Assembly: GCA_021234155.1 (NCBI GenBank) | Contig: JAJEKV010000013.1 | Coordinates: 3,733,871 to 3,797,870, forward strand | Direction: 5' to 3' | Length of the DNA stretch: 64,000 bases | DNA from: Isoetes taiwanensis | Lineage: Eukaryota; Streptophyta; Lycopodiopsida; Isoetales; Isoetaceae | Notes under the pieces: generated by a model | The model's database searches: none | What the model saw: the letters and a program-made list of their open reading frames with translations, nothing else | What the model was told of the DNA's origin: nothing | Translations under genes and position numbers: made by a program | In this document: piece by piece, positions 45,001 to 55,413 of the stretch | Layout: every line of letters begins with the position of its first letter | Numbering within the stretch: the stretch's first letter is position 1

Positions 45001-48000
45001 GCCCGGGAGCTTGCTAGATTCTTTGATCTCTTTATTTCTCTCCGCCCCCCGATCTTGGAGCTCAAGTTTAAGGAGATAGGCCACCTGGCCTTTCTTATGC
45101 ACTTAAGCAATTTTTCACTACTCATGCATTGCATGATTGGGGTTACTTTTACCCGCGGATTTCGATGACTTTGCCCTTCTCGGGCGTTGTTAAGGTCACT
45201 TTACATTTCCCACAATCGATGATTGCTCCTCGCTGGTCCAAGATATTCCATTCCAATAATGAGATCATACTTGCCTATATTCATGACTTCCGCCTCCCAA
45301 TGCAACATTAACACTGCAAGTCTACATTGAAGTTTATTCTCTTCCCCGCCAGATGCCTAATTGCTCCATTGGCTAGCACGACCGCCCGAGCTTGACTTTA
45401 ACGCTTTAACTTCAACATGCTTACCATCCTAGGGGATGCAAAATTATGACCGCCTGAGTCTATCAATACTATAAAGGATTTCTCTTGGGCTTTTTCCGGC
45501 CGTTGAGATTACCTTATAACCGACTTTTTCGTGATTCCCTGATCAATAGTGCAAAGATGTGACACTCACCATGGATGTAATCCCGCTTCGTCGCCGTCAA
45601 GGCCCGATGGTGTCTCCCATCCCACCGCCAATGCCGCAGATTCATAATCAGGGGGCAATTGTTGGTCCTATGCCCTCGCTGGAAGCATCTCAAACACAAC
45701 CGCTTTCTATACATTCCTCGCTTCTTCTCCTTGGGAATGGATCGCAGAAATTGCCTCACCGCTTGGGGAGTAGTTAGACTTGGCTCCTTGCTCCTTGAAG
45801 CTTACCCGCTTTTTTCCCCGCTTGCCACTACTTGTGTTGCCTTGCTTCCCATAATTTGAATTGTAATGCTGCCTTGCTAGCTATCGGGCTTGCCGCCCTT
45901 TGGGCTATAGCCCCTCGCGGCTCTTCCCCTTATCCCGAAATATTGCCGCCTTGATGCCCGCTCTTGTGGACCTCGTTCCTTGCAAACTTATGGCCTTTGC
46001 TTCTCGCCTCATTAATGCACTTTCGGGTTTATTGCCCTTACAAGCTTGCGGATCTCATCGCTCAAGCCTTCAATATAGCCTTCCATCGCATGCTTTTCAC
46101 TCAACTTTGGCACATAAAGCCTTAGTCTCATGAATTCCTCCCGTATTTTTGGACTGATTTGTTGCCTTGTTGCAGTTTATAGAACGGGCCGCGATCATGT
46201 TGCACTTATGTTCTCTTGGTACATAATGATGTTTGAATGCCTTGGCTTAACTTTTCTCAACTTGCAACTCGCCCCTCGCCCCATGTGCTTTGGCATACCC
46301 CTTCCACCAAATTCGCTGCACCCTTGAGGTTTTTGTTGCTACCCCGCTTTTGTCTTTATCTTTCATGCCATAGGCGCTGCCATACTCACTCATCTCATCC
46401 AGCCATGCCTCTCGCTTCCATTCCGGATCTGTTTTCCCCAAAAACTGCTTCTAACTTTTCGCTTTCCACACATTACTAAGGGCGGAGTCAACTTTCTTCC
46501 GATAATCGGGCCTGCGGATCTGCCCCTCGCCACGGTTTGGATCCCCGCCGGCGACCTCGTGCCTCTTCTTTTCCCGCTTCTTCCGATGCCGAAGTTCGAT
46601 CCGAAGCTGGAGCTTGAGGATCCCGAGCTAGGAGATCTTCTCCCTCGCTTCTCTTCCTTTTGCACTGTTCGCCACCTGGCGCTTCCCGCAAGGGCACATT
46701 CTCGTCCTGCCCTCTCCTATTGTCGCCGCCCCGCTAGCAATGCCCTTATGTCGTGGATGTCGATCTGATTTGGGATAGCTCCTCCTCCTCGTGTTACCGC
46801 TTCAACACGGGCACAAATTCCTCGGCTGGAAGCGCCTTTGGCTGGGTAATGCGTTCTTGTTCTCTGCTTTGTGTTCATCAAGGTTTCTAGGTACTCTAGC
46901 TGCATGCACATTAGAGTACATTCGATCATTAGTTCTTGTTTTGTGTGTTACGTTGTTTTACTTGTTTATACAATTTGAAGGGAGCAATTATATACAAAAG
47001 AGATATATATTATATTCATATATATATACTAAATCTTTTACATGCAATTTAATAAACTTTTACTCTTCAAACTTCTTGAGGTAGTCGTGGTGGTCCTCCA
47101 AAAATTTCTTCACTTGGGCCGCACTCTAATGACCCCCCGTTAAGTTCCCCGAGAATATTTGTTGACGCCCCTCCTTGGAGTATCGCCTCCATGTCCGCGA
47201 ATTCTCCTATCCGATGTATACGCAAAATTGCCACCGCCAATTCGCCCCGCCGCCTATAAGGGATTGCAAAGTCGAAGATGGTCAATGCAATCGCTCTCTT
47301 TGATCGTGACAACATGGTCGATGTTTGGAGGTAATCGTGCATGGTGTCCGAACCCCGAGAGGGCTTATAAGCATAAAGACCCCTTCTTCACCTCTTGGGC
47401 TAAATTGGCGGTGAATAACCGCTATTCTTCCGGCCCGGCCAAGAACGCAGTAGTATCCGGAAGCCTTTATCATGCCCCCGTTTCTTGGGCAGACGAGGAA
47501 GTTGCCCCCGGCCTTCCCGCCAAGTCATCCACGGTATCTCCTCTAGCTCTCTCAAGTCTTGGTGCACCAGCCTCCTTAGGTTGATACCGCCTCCATGCCG
47601 CTTCAGATGGGTGATGGGTGTGGTAGCTCGTAATAATGCTGATGTGGACTTGCCTTTGATGCCCATTTGTTCCCTGAATTGCCATGAACTCCTCCTCCGA
47701 GGGCAATTCCCTTCGCCATCATCTCGTCCCGATGCCCGCGTAAGCTTCTATATCCGATGATGTCTCACGGCGGAAGGTCCCGCTTCTCTTATGCCGATAG
47801 GGAAGTTCCGAGCTTTCGATCGATGAAGTCGCCGAGATCTGCCGCCGTCGTAGAAGGTGTAAAATCTCATCCACCCTAAGGCCTCCGTCGCGGCAAGACG
47901 CGTGGAAGATTCTTGATGTCGCGGAAGGGTTAGATATGCCCGCCGCTATGAACACCGGCATCAAGCTTGTAATGCCCTCGCCCGAGTGGTGGGGCTCTTC

Positions 48001-48129
48001 TTGTTGCTCGCATCCCTCTTCAAGTTTTGGGGCTGTTCCGCTTTGTCGCCTCCCTCGTTCTAGATCCAGGTCTTCCGGTCTGATTCAGATTCATCCTCCT
48101 CCTCTTCTTCTTGCTCGTTTTCGAAGTCG

Positions 48130-48567
48130 CATCCGCTCCTCCTCCCACTGCGGCCATGGCTATGGGTTCAACTTCTAAAGGTCAGACCGAGGGGTCCCCC
48201 TATCCGGGTTTGACCCTCAAGAGATAGAAAGATGGCTTAAGGCTTACCAGATAGGAGAAGTACCTCCTCCTATTGACAGAGATGGACATGTAGTTGGGAA
48301 GGCGGACCGCTTTTATTCTCTAAGTACTTATCTACATTTGGGATATCTTATGGGGCTGACTTGAGGGCGTTGTTAGGTGCAAAATACCCTACACAAGGTG
48401 GGAGTTCTACCAAAAGGGTCCTATCTTGGCATGGAACTCGACATGATGTTCTCGTAGAAGGGAGTGGCGTTGATGGTGGCCTCAATGTCAAGTTCCCTTC
48501 GGAAGATACCGAAGACAGATTCGATGTCGCCTTCAGCCACATGAGCCGTGGGCCGCACCATCGCTGA
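48130..48567 (+). CDS. Antisense open-frame segment within chromovirus 1
   Basis: The strand opposite to gag/pol carries protein-like reading: MAMGSTSKGQTEGSPYPG, then a segment with IERWLKAYQIGEVPPPIDRD. A further open frame at 48,361-48,567 holds LLGAKYPTQGGSSTKRVLSW. The segments lie in different frames. Antisense ORFs are known in some plant Ty3 elements, but usually near the 3' LTR. The product is not recognised. It could also be captured host sequence or chance. Confidence 0.3.
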
Positions 48568-48861
48568 ATGAAGAAGTGGCCATGAGCACCGAGGAGCCGG
48601 GGATGACAGATGCGTAAGCCCTAAGGATCGTGGAAATCGGCTTTGGAGCAGTAGAGAGAGGTTGGAAGGTGCAAATGACACTTGGGTTCCCTTTATAGGC
48701 AAAACCCTAATTTTGGGAAAATTTTAGGTTTACAATTCCCTGACTTTCTGGGGTCTAGAGGTATGATTTGTAGGCTAATTGAGCTTGGAAATGCTCCTAA
48801 GGGTCCCTAAGCAATGATTTTGGTTCGTCTAAGGACAACTTGGATCAATTCGGACGAGAGA

Positions 48862-49342
48862 CTCACACAAAGGCGCCAGGTGGGATCGGTTTTGCAAACC
48901 GAACTGGTTGGGGCGCTCTGTGAGGAGGGGTGGGCTTGTTTAGGTCACTAATGATGCTAAACTAGAGAACTAAAGACATAATCCTGGATATCTCATCGAG
49001 ATAAGTACAATTGAGCCTTTACCGCCTTTATTTGGGCAAGTTGTAGTGGAGTTTGGGGTTCCACCACTCACACAAAGGCGCCGTGGTGGAATCGGATTCC
49101 AAACCAAATGGGTCTGGGCGCACTCTGTGAGGGGTGGAGCTCCATTTGACTCGGCGTTGGCCAATTTGGACAGATTAGGGGTCAATTCCTACTAACTGGG
49201 ATGAGCTAGGTCGAATAGTATACCTACTTTCTTCATTTAGGCAAGATTTGGCACCAAACCATGCTCAACCACTCACCACAAAGTCGCCAGGGGTGGGATC
49301 GGTTTGCAAACCGAATGGGTTGGGGCGACTCGTGAGGGGTGG
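48862..49342 (-). repeat. Leader hairpin motifs, group of three (chromovirus 1)
   Basis: Three similar two-part stem-loops lie at about 48,862-48,924, 49,061-49,138 and 49,268-49,342. Each has an outer stem CTCAC.CAAAGGCGCC pairing with GGCG..CT.GTGAG and an inner arm GGTTTGCAAACC or a relative. Spacing is about 200 bp. Confidence 0.7.
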
Positions 49343-49789
49343 GATCAAAATGCCTGGTTTGTTCCGAACTTTGCTATTTCTAAATGTAGAATTCGGCAAT
49401 ACACCCTATTTAAACTCAATTGGACTTATTTATTTATCAAAATTATAGACTTATACCAAAGAAAAGGTCATTTACAATAGCTCGAGGGGCCCTCCTTCTT
49501 AATAAACCGAGCTAGTATAATATCTTTGGGCATACAAGTCACTCTCTTTAGCGTGTTGAGCACACGCCGATGAAGTCTTCAAGTAATGTAATGATGTCTT
49601 TGCTCCGCGCGCCTCTGCCGGTCGCGAGCAACATGTCGTCCGTGACCGATTTGGATGGGTCGAACTCCCTGCAAAATCTCCCTCGTTAGGCGTGCAAAGG
49701 GGGCTGCAGGAATGAGGAAGCCATAGCTCTCTTTGGAAGTGCTTGATTTCTTTGGGCCGCCCTCATGAATTTTTGAGTCCACCGCCTCT

Positions 49790-50701
49790 TCATCGGCTTC
49801 TTCCTGAGGGGGTTATTGTTATTGGGGCTTCTAACGTGTTCTTCTTCGTTGGCCGACCTCCCTCAATGGTCTTCACTCTGTGTTCTTCGTAGTATTTGGA
49901 GTATTCTTCGTGCATTTTCATGTACGCAGTATACTCCTTTAGCTCCTTCCGGTACTTCAAGTCCCGCTTCAGCGCATAGGACTCCCTCTGCGGCCTTGGT
50001 TTCTTGGTGCTGTCGCTGGGGTGCTTCGGCGACGGCCATTTAGGATAGGGCGGTGCATTAGCCACAGGGTCTTCATCCTCCGGTATTGGGTTTGAAGGGC
50101 CCGAAGTCTCTCCTGGTTCGTGTCCTCCCGCTCCCTCCTCAGGTTCGGAGTCGGACGAAGATGGGGGCTTCTCAGGATCCGGCTCCTGTATGGTCACTCC
50201 CGCGGCCGGTGTCTTCTTCTTCTTCGGCTTCTCCGCCGGCACTTCCGGGTCCTTACCTTTCTCCGCTCTCACCTTCTCCCGCTCCTCTTTGCGCTTCCTC
50301 CTTTCTTCCCTCCTCTGTCTTCGTTCTTCCTTTTCCTTCCGACGCTCCGCCTTGGATTTCCTCGGCTCGCCTTCTTCCCTTTCCCTCTTTTTCTTCTTGG
50401 TTCGGCTCGGTTCCTCATTATCCCGAAGATCTCCTCGGCTTGACTCCCTCCCGGTTCCGCCGCGGCCCGCGTCACCCTCCCAATCAAGGTTCTCAGATAC
50501 ATGTTCCTGCTCCTCGGGGGTTAGGGTTAGGTGTTTCAACCGGTGCCTCCTCTTCCCGATGTGCACTTGCCTCCCGTCGGGCCTTGACCGGACGGCTCGC
50601 TTTTGGCGCCACATAACCGGATGGCACAACCTTTGCGGGCGTCTGTTTCGGGGCCCGCGCCATGCTTTTGTTTGTCCGGGTTTCGAGCTTTGGGCTACCA
50701 A
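49790..50701 (-). CDS. Charged extra ORF of chromovirus 1 (303 codons)
   Basis: This is the longest clearly open frame of the element, placed between the leader hairpins and the gag region. The product is extremely hydrophilic. After a basic N-terminus (about 1-60) comes a long Lys/Arg/Glu stretch with RRKEKEERRQRREERRKRKE (about 105-160, likely a single long helix). Next is an acidic Ser/Pro/Glu part (SSSDSEPEEGAGGHE, about 185-220) and a Tyr/Lys-rich C-terminal part (ELKEYTAYMKMHEEYSKYY). No catalytic motif is seen. Extra ORFs before gag are known from the Ogre branch of Ty3 elements, and this element has chromovirus-type pol, so the arrangement is notable. A nucleic-acid-binding or gag-like role is a guess. 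Confidence 0.55.
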   Translation of the reverse strand: MVAQSSKPGQTKAWRGPRNRRPQRLCHPVMWRQKRAVRSRPDGRQVHIGKRRHRLKHLTLTPEEQEHVSENLDWEGDAGRGGTGRESSRGDLRDNEEPSRTKKKKREREEGEPRKSKAERRKEKEERRQRREERRKRKEEREKVRAEKGKDPEVPAEKPKKKKTPAAGVTIQEPDPEKPPSSSDSEPEEGAGGHEPGETSGPSNPIPEDEDPVANAPPYPKWPSPKHPSDSTKKPRPQRESYALKRDLKYRKELKEYTAYMKMHEEYSKYYEEHRVKTIEGGRPTKKNTLEAPITITPSGRSR

Positions 50702-50882
50702 GATCGCCTTCTTGGGCGAAGCTGTTCTCCGGGAAAGGTGGGGTAAAATGGAAACCCTAATTTTCTATTTATAGGGAGGTGGGATTTAGGGTTGGGACCT
50801 GCAATTCATATGGGGAAAAAACAAACTAGGGCATTAGCGAAGGTACGAGGCATTCATTTGGGTTCACCATACTTCAAAACAC

Positions 50883-51170
50883 CCACCACTCACACAGTGC
50901 GCCTGGGCCAGATTGGATTACCAACCGAAAGGGTCTGGGCGCACTCTGTGAGGGGTCGACTGTTTTCGAGGCTATTTTACAATTTACAGGGAGTTTCTTA
51001 GTGTTATAACATACAAACCTATCTAGAACTAAGGAAATAAGCCAAACTACACCATTATCTTAATTAATTGGGACACCTAACTATGTCAACGGAGGTCAAC
51101 CACTCACACAAAGGCTTTTGGGAATCGGTTTATGAACCCGAATGGTGCCGGGCGACTCGTGAGGGGTGGC
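50883..51170 (-). repeat. Leader hairpin motifs, group of two (chromovirus 1)
   Basis: Two more stem-loops of the CTCACAC...GTGAGGGGT type lie at about 50,883-50,957 and 51,097-51,170, on the other side of the charged ORF. The outer stem is conserved while the inner arm varies (TTGGATTACCAACCGAA, CGGTTTATGAACCCG). Confidence 0.7.
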
Positions 51171-51364
51171 CTCTATTTTTTTTTTGGCAATTTAGGTTGG
51201 GAAAGATGCTACACTTCACTAGCAACCTATCATGGAGCTAAAATCTACCCAAAAATTGGAAATTTTCCCAATTGTTCGAGCTCTTGCTTGGGTGGCTATA
51301 CCCCAAGACTCGAATCTACTGTTAGTCCTAAGGGAAAAATGGCCAGTGCTCGATCTTGGATGCC

Positions 51365-51383
51365 AAGATCATGCTCGATACCA
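51365..51383 (-). other. Primer-binding site of chromovirus 1
   Basis: Read on the minus strand just inside the 5' LTR, TGGTATCGAGCATG resembles the complement of the initiator-methionine tRNA 3' end (family form TGGTATCAGAGC). The same site follows the LTR of chromovirus 2 at 58,654. Confidence 0.7.
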
Positions 51384-51385
51384 TC

Positions 51386-52981
51386 CGTGGACGCCCCTAC
51401 TCCTTATACGATGCCCGTGATCGTGATTCAAGGAGGAGCATTCCCCTCGGCAAACCGGCGACAGGGGGCCATCCACCGAGTCCACTCCCATGGGGGCAGA
51501 GCCGCAGCAAGGGAAGAGTGGATGTGTCATTCATCCGCCTTCCATCGGATCGACCTATCTCGGGAAGCGTAACAAACAAACGTGAGCACAACTAATAATA
51601 TACAACACAATCACCCTAACAATAGCAACATCACGAGTCAACAATACCTTCATAACAATAATACAAAGGAAAGATCATACCCGTGGCTCGGACTCAGGGG
51701 GATGGTGGCGGCTAGGCCTCCGAGTTCATTGCGCAGAATTCATGGCAATGGATTTGGCTGGCATAGAACATGGCTTAGGGTAGTCCACTCCATCCGCCCC
51801 TCCCGTGCACACTTTGGAGTAGGCTGAAAAGTGTTGGGACTTGGGTCAGACTTTGCGGGTGAATAGCCTTGAGGGGCTACTACTGGCCGGGTTGCATCTC
51901 CCCAACCCCGATGAGGCAGGAAAGAGCTGCCTCTCCTCCAGAGGTATCCATGCTCATCGCAGCGGCTAGAGGGCCTTGCCCTTATTCGACTTGAACTCAC
52001 CGGAAGGTCATATCCACCACCCCACGAAGTGTCGAGCTCATGCCTTGCCCACACGCTAAAGTGACAAGCCATTAAGCCTAGCCCGGCAAAAGACCCCGAT
52101 AGGCTTTACTACCGAGGGGGGTCCCCGATGAGACAAGTTCCTCCTTATCAACGGCCTTGCCCCTTCACCCACGCCGGTGTGGGCTCCCGCGTACCCGCGG
52201 CCGCATTTATGTGGGAACTAAGGTGCTATGCTAGGAGCATCTTCTACACGACCTTTAGGTCTCTACCCCCTTCCCACAACAAGGAGATCACAGAGTGAAA
52301 TACATGCAATATCACGTAACGTAGATAGAGAATCATATCAATCTATCTACTTAACATCCAATGTTAGGTTCATTCGTTAGAGTCTCGGATCTAGGGATCT
52401 ACAAGGCTTCCGAGAGATGATCCAACATACTAAACCGCATATTGCCATGCCTAAAAAAGATGGTTTTGCACAATGAACAACTAGATACCTGCTCCTTGGC
52501 TTGCTCCTCGATCCTCGGAAGGCGTCCATGCTCCCCGATCTTGCCGAAGGCGGTGCTACTCAAAGAACTGTTGTGCAAATCCGACTTTTCGAACTGGCAA
52601 TGCGATTTCGAAGCCTTACCTTGGCGAATTGGCCCGAGAAAGCCCTAATTGCGAAAGAGGAAAGGAGGCTCTAGAAAACCCTAATTGGCAAAGTGAAAGG
52701 AGAGCTAGGGTCTAGGGTTTTAGCCCTTATATAGACCCTATCTAGGTTAGGGCATCCACATGGGCAAATGGCTTTAAGCCATTTGGAAATGGATGAACAA
52801 GGAACCTTTTGTTGTGTATGTTTAATTACATACCCAACATCCAAGGTTGCCCCCTAGGTGCAACCTTTAGCTCCTAGGTGCAACGTTGTCCTACTCTCAA
52901 GTACATGTCACTTGTGACATGTACGTGTGACGTGGCAGTATAATATACGTATTGGGGCGTATATTATGCTGGAACGTCACA
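51386..52981 (-). repeat. Chromovirus 1 5' LTR (right in window)
   Basis: The LTR is about 1,596 bp, ending GGAACGTCACA on the plus strand. Transcription would start within it and run leftwards. Confidence 0.85.
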
Positions 52982-52986
52982 TATAA
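52982..52986. repeat. Target-site duplication of chromovirus 1 (right)
   Basis: TATAA is followed by CGTGAACTATATATCAATAT, which matches 16,825 onward in block 1. Confidence 0.85.
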
Positions 52987-53370
52987 CGTGAACTATATAT
53001 CAATATTTGATGCTACACTGGTGCAATGGCATCAGAAATTAGCTCCCTTGCTGCGTATAAACAATCTATTAGATAGTCACTTTAATTACGTTTTACTATA
53101 ACAATAGTATTGCTTGACATGTATCATGCCTAGTTTCCTCTTTAGTTTGAACAAACTGAACAAATATAGTAAGCAGCTTCTAACAATAATGGACTTGGGC
53201 AAGATAATGCTTTAATTCAAAGCATTTGCTCCCAAGCTTTGTAGGAATGAAATGCTTGTAATCACTCTATGGGCAACTGTTGAAAATCTCACAGGAGTTG
53301 CAAAAAAGAACTGAAGCAAAGCCTGTGGGATATTCAACGCTGCAAGATGCAAAATGCTAGATAAGTGATC

Positions 53371-53378
53371 TGCATGCA
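53371..53378 (+). promoter_or_regulatory. RY motif (TGCATGCA) upstream of GRP-E
   Basis: The RY motif is intact. The G-box at 53,406-53,411 keeps CACGTG, but the following GC of the ABRE is changed (CACGTGAC). Confidence 0.4.
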
Positions 53379-53471
53379 ATAAGATGCAAGATGCCATGCA
53401 CAAGACACGTGACAGACCAATACTAGTACAAAAAAGAGGGCCTCCATTGTGCATTTCATCAGCCAGCAACC

Positions 53472-53867
53472 ATGAAGACCTCTGCTCTAGCTTTGATTTT
53501 GATTATAGCATTGATGGTAGTTGTAGAAACAACTGCTCAGTTTGCTCCAATGCAGCCTCATGCTTTTGAAGAAGATCGATATCGAGGTGGAGGTGGATAT
53601 GGTCCATATAGAGGTGGTGGTAGATATGGTGGATATGGCAGAGGAGGCTATGGATATGGTGGACGTCGTGATGGATACAGTGGCGGATATTACGGATATG
53701 AGACTAAGGCTGCTGCGATGTTTGAGGCCGACCAATATGGTGGACATGGTCTAGGTGGCTATGGTGGACATGGTCGAGGAAGAGGTGGTTATGGTGGTCG
53801 AGGTGGCTATGGTGGAGGATATGGTAATCAAGGTGGATATGGTGGTCGAGGTGGCTATGGTGGATGA
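53472..53867 (+). CDS. Secreted glycine/tyrosine-rich protein GRP-E, shortened (131 aa)
   Basis: This is the block 2 counterpart of GRP-C. The signal peptide is identical to that of GRP-B and C, followed by FAPMQPHAFEEDRY. A single TGG-to-TGA change (stop at 53,865-53,867) removes the last five residues WGSGW found in B, C and D; the ancestral stop is at 53,880-53,882. Other differences from GRP-C are RRDG for RRGG in the first block, YETK for YETE in the spacer, and GGHG for GGYG in the second block. The repeats remain open, so a secreted product is still possible. Charge changes in otherwise constant positions suggest weaker selection. The 3' region is interrupted by a retroposed insert. 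Confidence 0.75.
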   Translation: MKTSALALILIIALMVVVETTAQFAPMQPHAFEEDRYRGGGGYGPYRGGGRYGGYGRGGYGYGGRRDGYSGGYYGYETKAAAMFEADQYGGHGLGGYGGHGRGRGGYGGRGGYGGGYGNQGGYGGRGGYGG

Positions 53868-53927
53868 GGAAGCGGTTGGTAGAGTTAGAAATATTCGTAT
53901 ATATTTGGATTGAAAATAATAATATTG

Positions 53928-54720
53928 AAGTCTCTCTGCACACAATAGGGAAGGATGTTTAGGGCGCCGAGTTAGGGCGGCGGCGGCGGCCGCCCATCTT
54001 CTTGCAGAACTTATAGCGATGAGTGGCTGGATGAGCAGCCTAAGAGCTGCTGCCGTCGCATCTCGAGGCTGTGCTGTAGCTCTAAAGAGCCATTTCCTAG
54101 TCAGCCAGTGAATCTTCTACAATAGAGAGGATGCCAGAGCATTGCCGCTGCTTTTGGTAATTTTTCTTCTTGTCCCAGATTTGTGATTAGGAAATGGATG
54201 ATTTCGAGCAACTGTTCAATCATTTGAGATAGACAGACATAAAACTAGCAAAACCATGTGCTTCAAGATCTGTGGCGCTCTGAGAGCCTATGCTACGGCA
54301 GGTGTTCTCCAGAGTTATATGGGTCTTACCTTTTCAGGATATTGCTAGGCTTTGGTTAATATTTCAGCTTGATCTTTCAGTCGGTGTAGAGAGTGCACAG
54401 CTCCCATAGTACCTTCAACCGTTGGGAAGAAGGCCATGCACTAAAGTACTGGAAGAACTAAAACAATGAGGAGCATATCATCTTGCAGGGATGAAGAAGA
54501 GGTTGAGGACTGTGACCATAGTACATGGATATGATCTTAAGGTAGTTTTTCAGTTTGATGGCTGCTTGTATTTCTCGTGACAAATCTGTCTATCTGGTGA
54601 CCATGAGCATTGAATACTTTCTATCTGGCCTATTGTGGAGCCCAGAAGAAGGTCGTGTACCATTTTTATATCAATCAAAAAATTTCTTACCCTCAAAAAA
54701 AAAAATAATAATAATAATAA
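53928..54720 (+). mobile_element. Retroposed insert in the GRP-E 3' region
   Basis: About 790 bp splits the 3' tail repeat between AAAATAATAATATTG (ending 53,927) and a second copy of ATAATAATATTG (ending 54,734), giving a target duplication of about 13 bp. The insert ends TTTCTTACCCTCAAAAAAAA, so it was copied by LINE machinery. Its head is GC-rich (GGCGGCGGCGGCGGCCGCCC). A 30-codon frame at 54,019-54,111 reads MSGWMSSLRAAAVASRGCAV and resembles a mitochondrial presequence. It may be a processed host mRNA or a truncated LINE; I cannot decide. The (AAT)n run at the junction makes the exact right edge uncertain. Confidence 0.65.
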
Positions 54721-54734
54721 TAATAATAATATTG

Positions 54735-54975
54735 TCAATATTTGCAATTCCATTGATGCCAGTATACCTTAGTATGGAGACTGTATATCATTGAAGGTTT
54801 TGTGGAAGTGAATTAGAAATGTTCGTATATATTTGGGATTGGAAATAAAAATATTGTCAATATTTGCAGTTCCATTGATTCCAGTATACCCTAGTATGGA
54901 GACTGTGTATCATGAAATATTTGCAATTTCATTGATTCCAGTATACCTAGTATGGAGACTGTGTATCATGGAAGG
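54735..54975. repeat. 3'-flank tandem repeats of GRP-E
   Basis: Three copies of the AATATTTGCARTTYCATTGA unit lie here, displaced from the gene by the retroposed insert. Confidence 0.65.
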
Positions 54976-55413
54976 TTTTGTGGAAATGGATGCTCAAATT
55001 TGAAGGCTACCCTTAATTTTCTTGTGACAGGCAAAAATAATTTACACCTTTCGCGTGACAGGAAGTCTTTCAAATTTAATATTTCAAATGCAAGACAAAA
55101 ACCCCAAATGACATTATCTGAGTCCTTCTTGTCCTTTACATTTGAGACTTAAACACTAGTCTTGTCTCACAATGAATAGTTAGGGTCCATTTCTAAGGTT
55201 TTTAGCAGGCTTGCTTAACCCCCCTTACAACAACTTCTCAAATTCCAGCCTATCCACATTGCGCCCCACCTCAACAAGTTTCAATTCACAATGTTGGATC
55301 TCCAAATTTTCTACATCTACGCCCAGGAAAATTTAGTTGAGATATTCTCGATGTTCGTCCTTCTCTTACCTTGTTGTTCTCACACATTGTGCTCCCTCTT
55401 ACTTGTATTGCAG

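Larger units (their letters stand above)
39651..52981 (-). mobile_element. Chromovirus 1: complete-length Ty3-type LTR element, broken
   Basis: This is a 13.3-kb element read on the minus strand, with TG...CA ends and a TATAA target duplication. Its 5' LTR is 51,386-52,981 and its 3' LTR 39,651-41,234. Order of parts: primer-binding site, leader with hairpins, a charged extra ORF, gag region with a CCHC knuckle (about 45,690-45,640), protease (IDSGG, about 45,480), reverse transcriptase (about 44,830-44,400), RNase H (43,930-43,590), integrase (about 43,400-42,850) and a chromodomain-like stretch (VKWKHLP, about 42,240-42,150). The chromodomain and integrase type place it among chromoviruses. 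All expected parts are present but the coding region is broken many times (tens of breaks). The LTRs differ visibly by many small changes, so insertion is old but later than the block duplication. Confidence 0.88.

Noticed and set aside
50086-50774. Ser/Pro/Phe/Leu-rich plus-strand frames of 107-194 codons
   Set aside because: They are antisense to the charged chromovirus ORF. A Lys/Arg/Glu-rich sense frame automatically keeps the opposite strand open.
54690-54730. (AAT)n microsatellite as an independent feature
   Set aside because: It is the junction of the insert's poly-A tail with the AATAATATTG target duplication.
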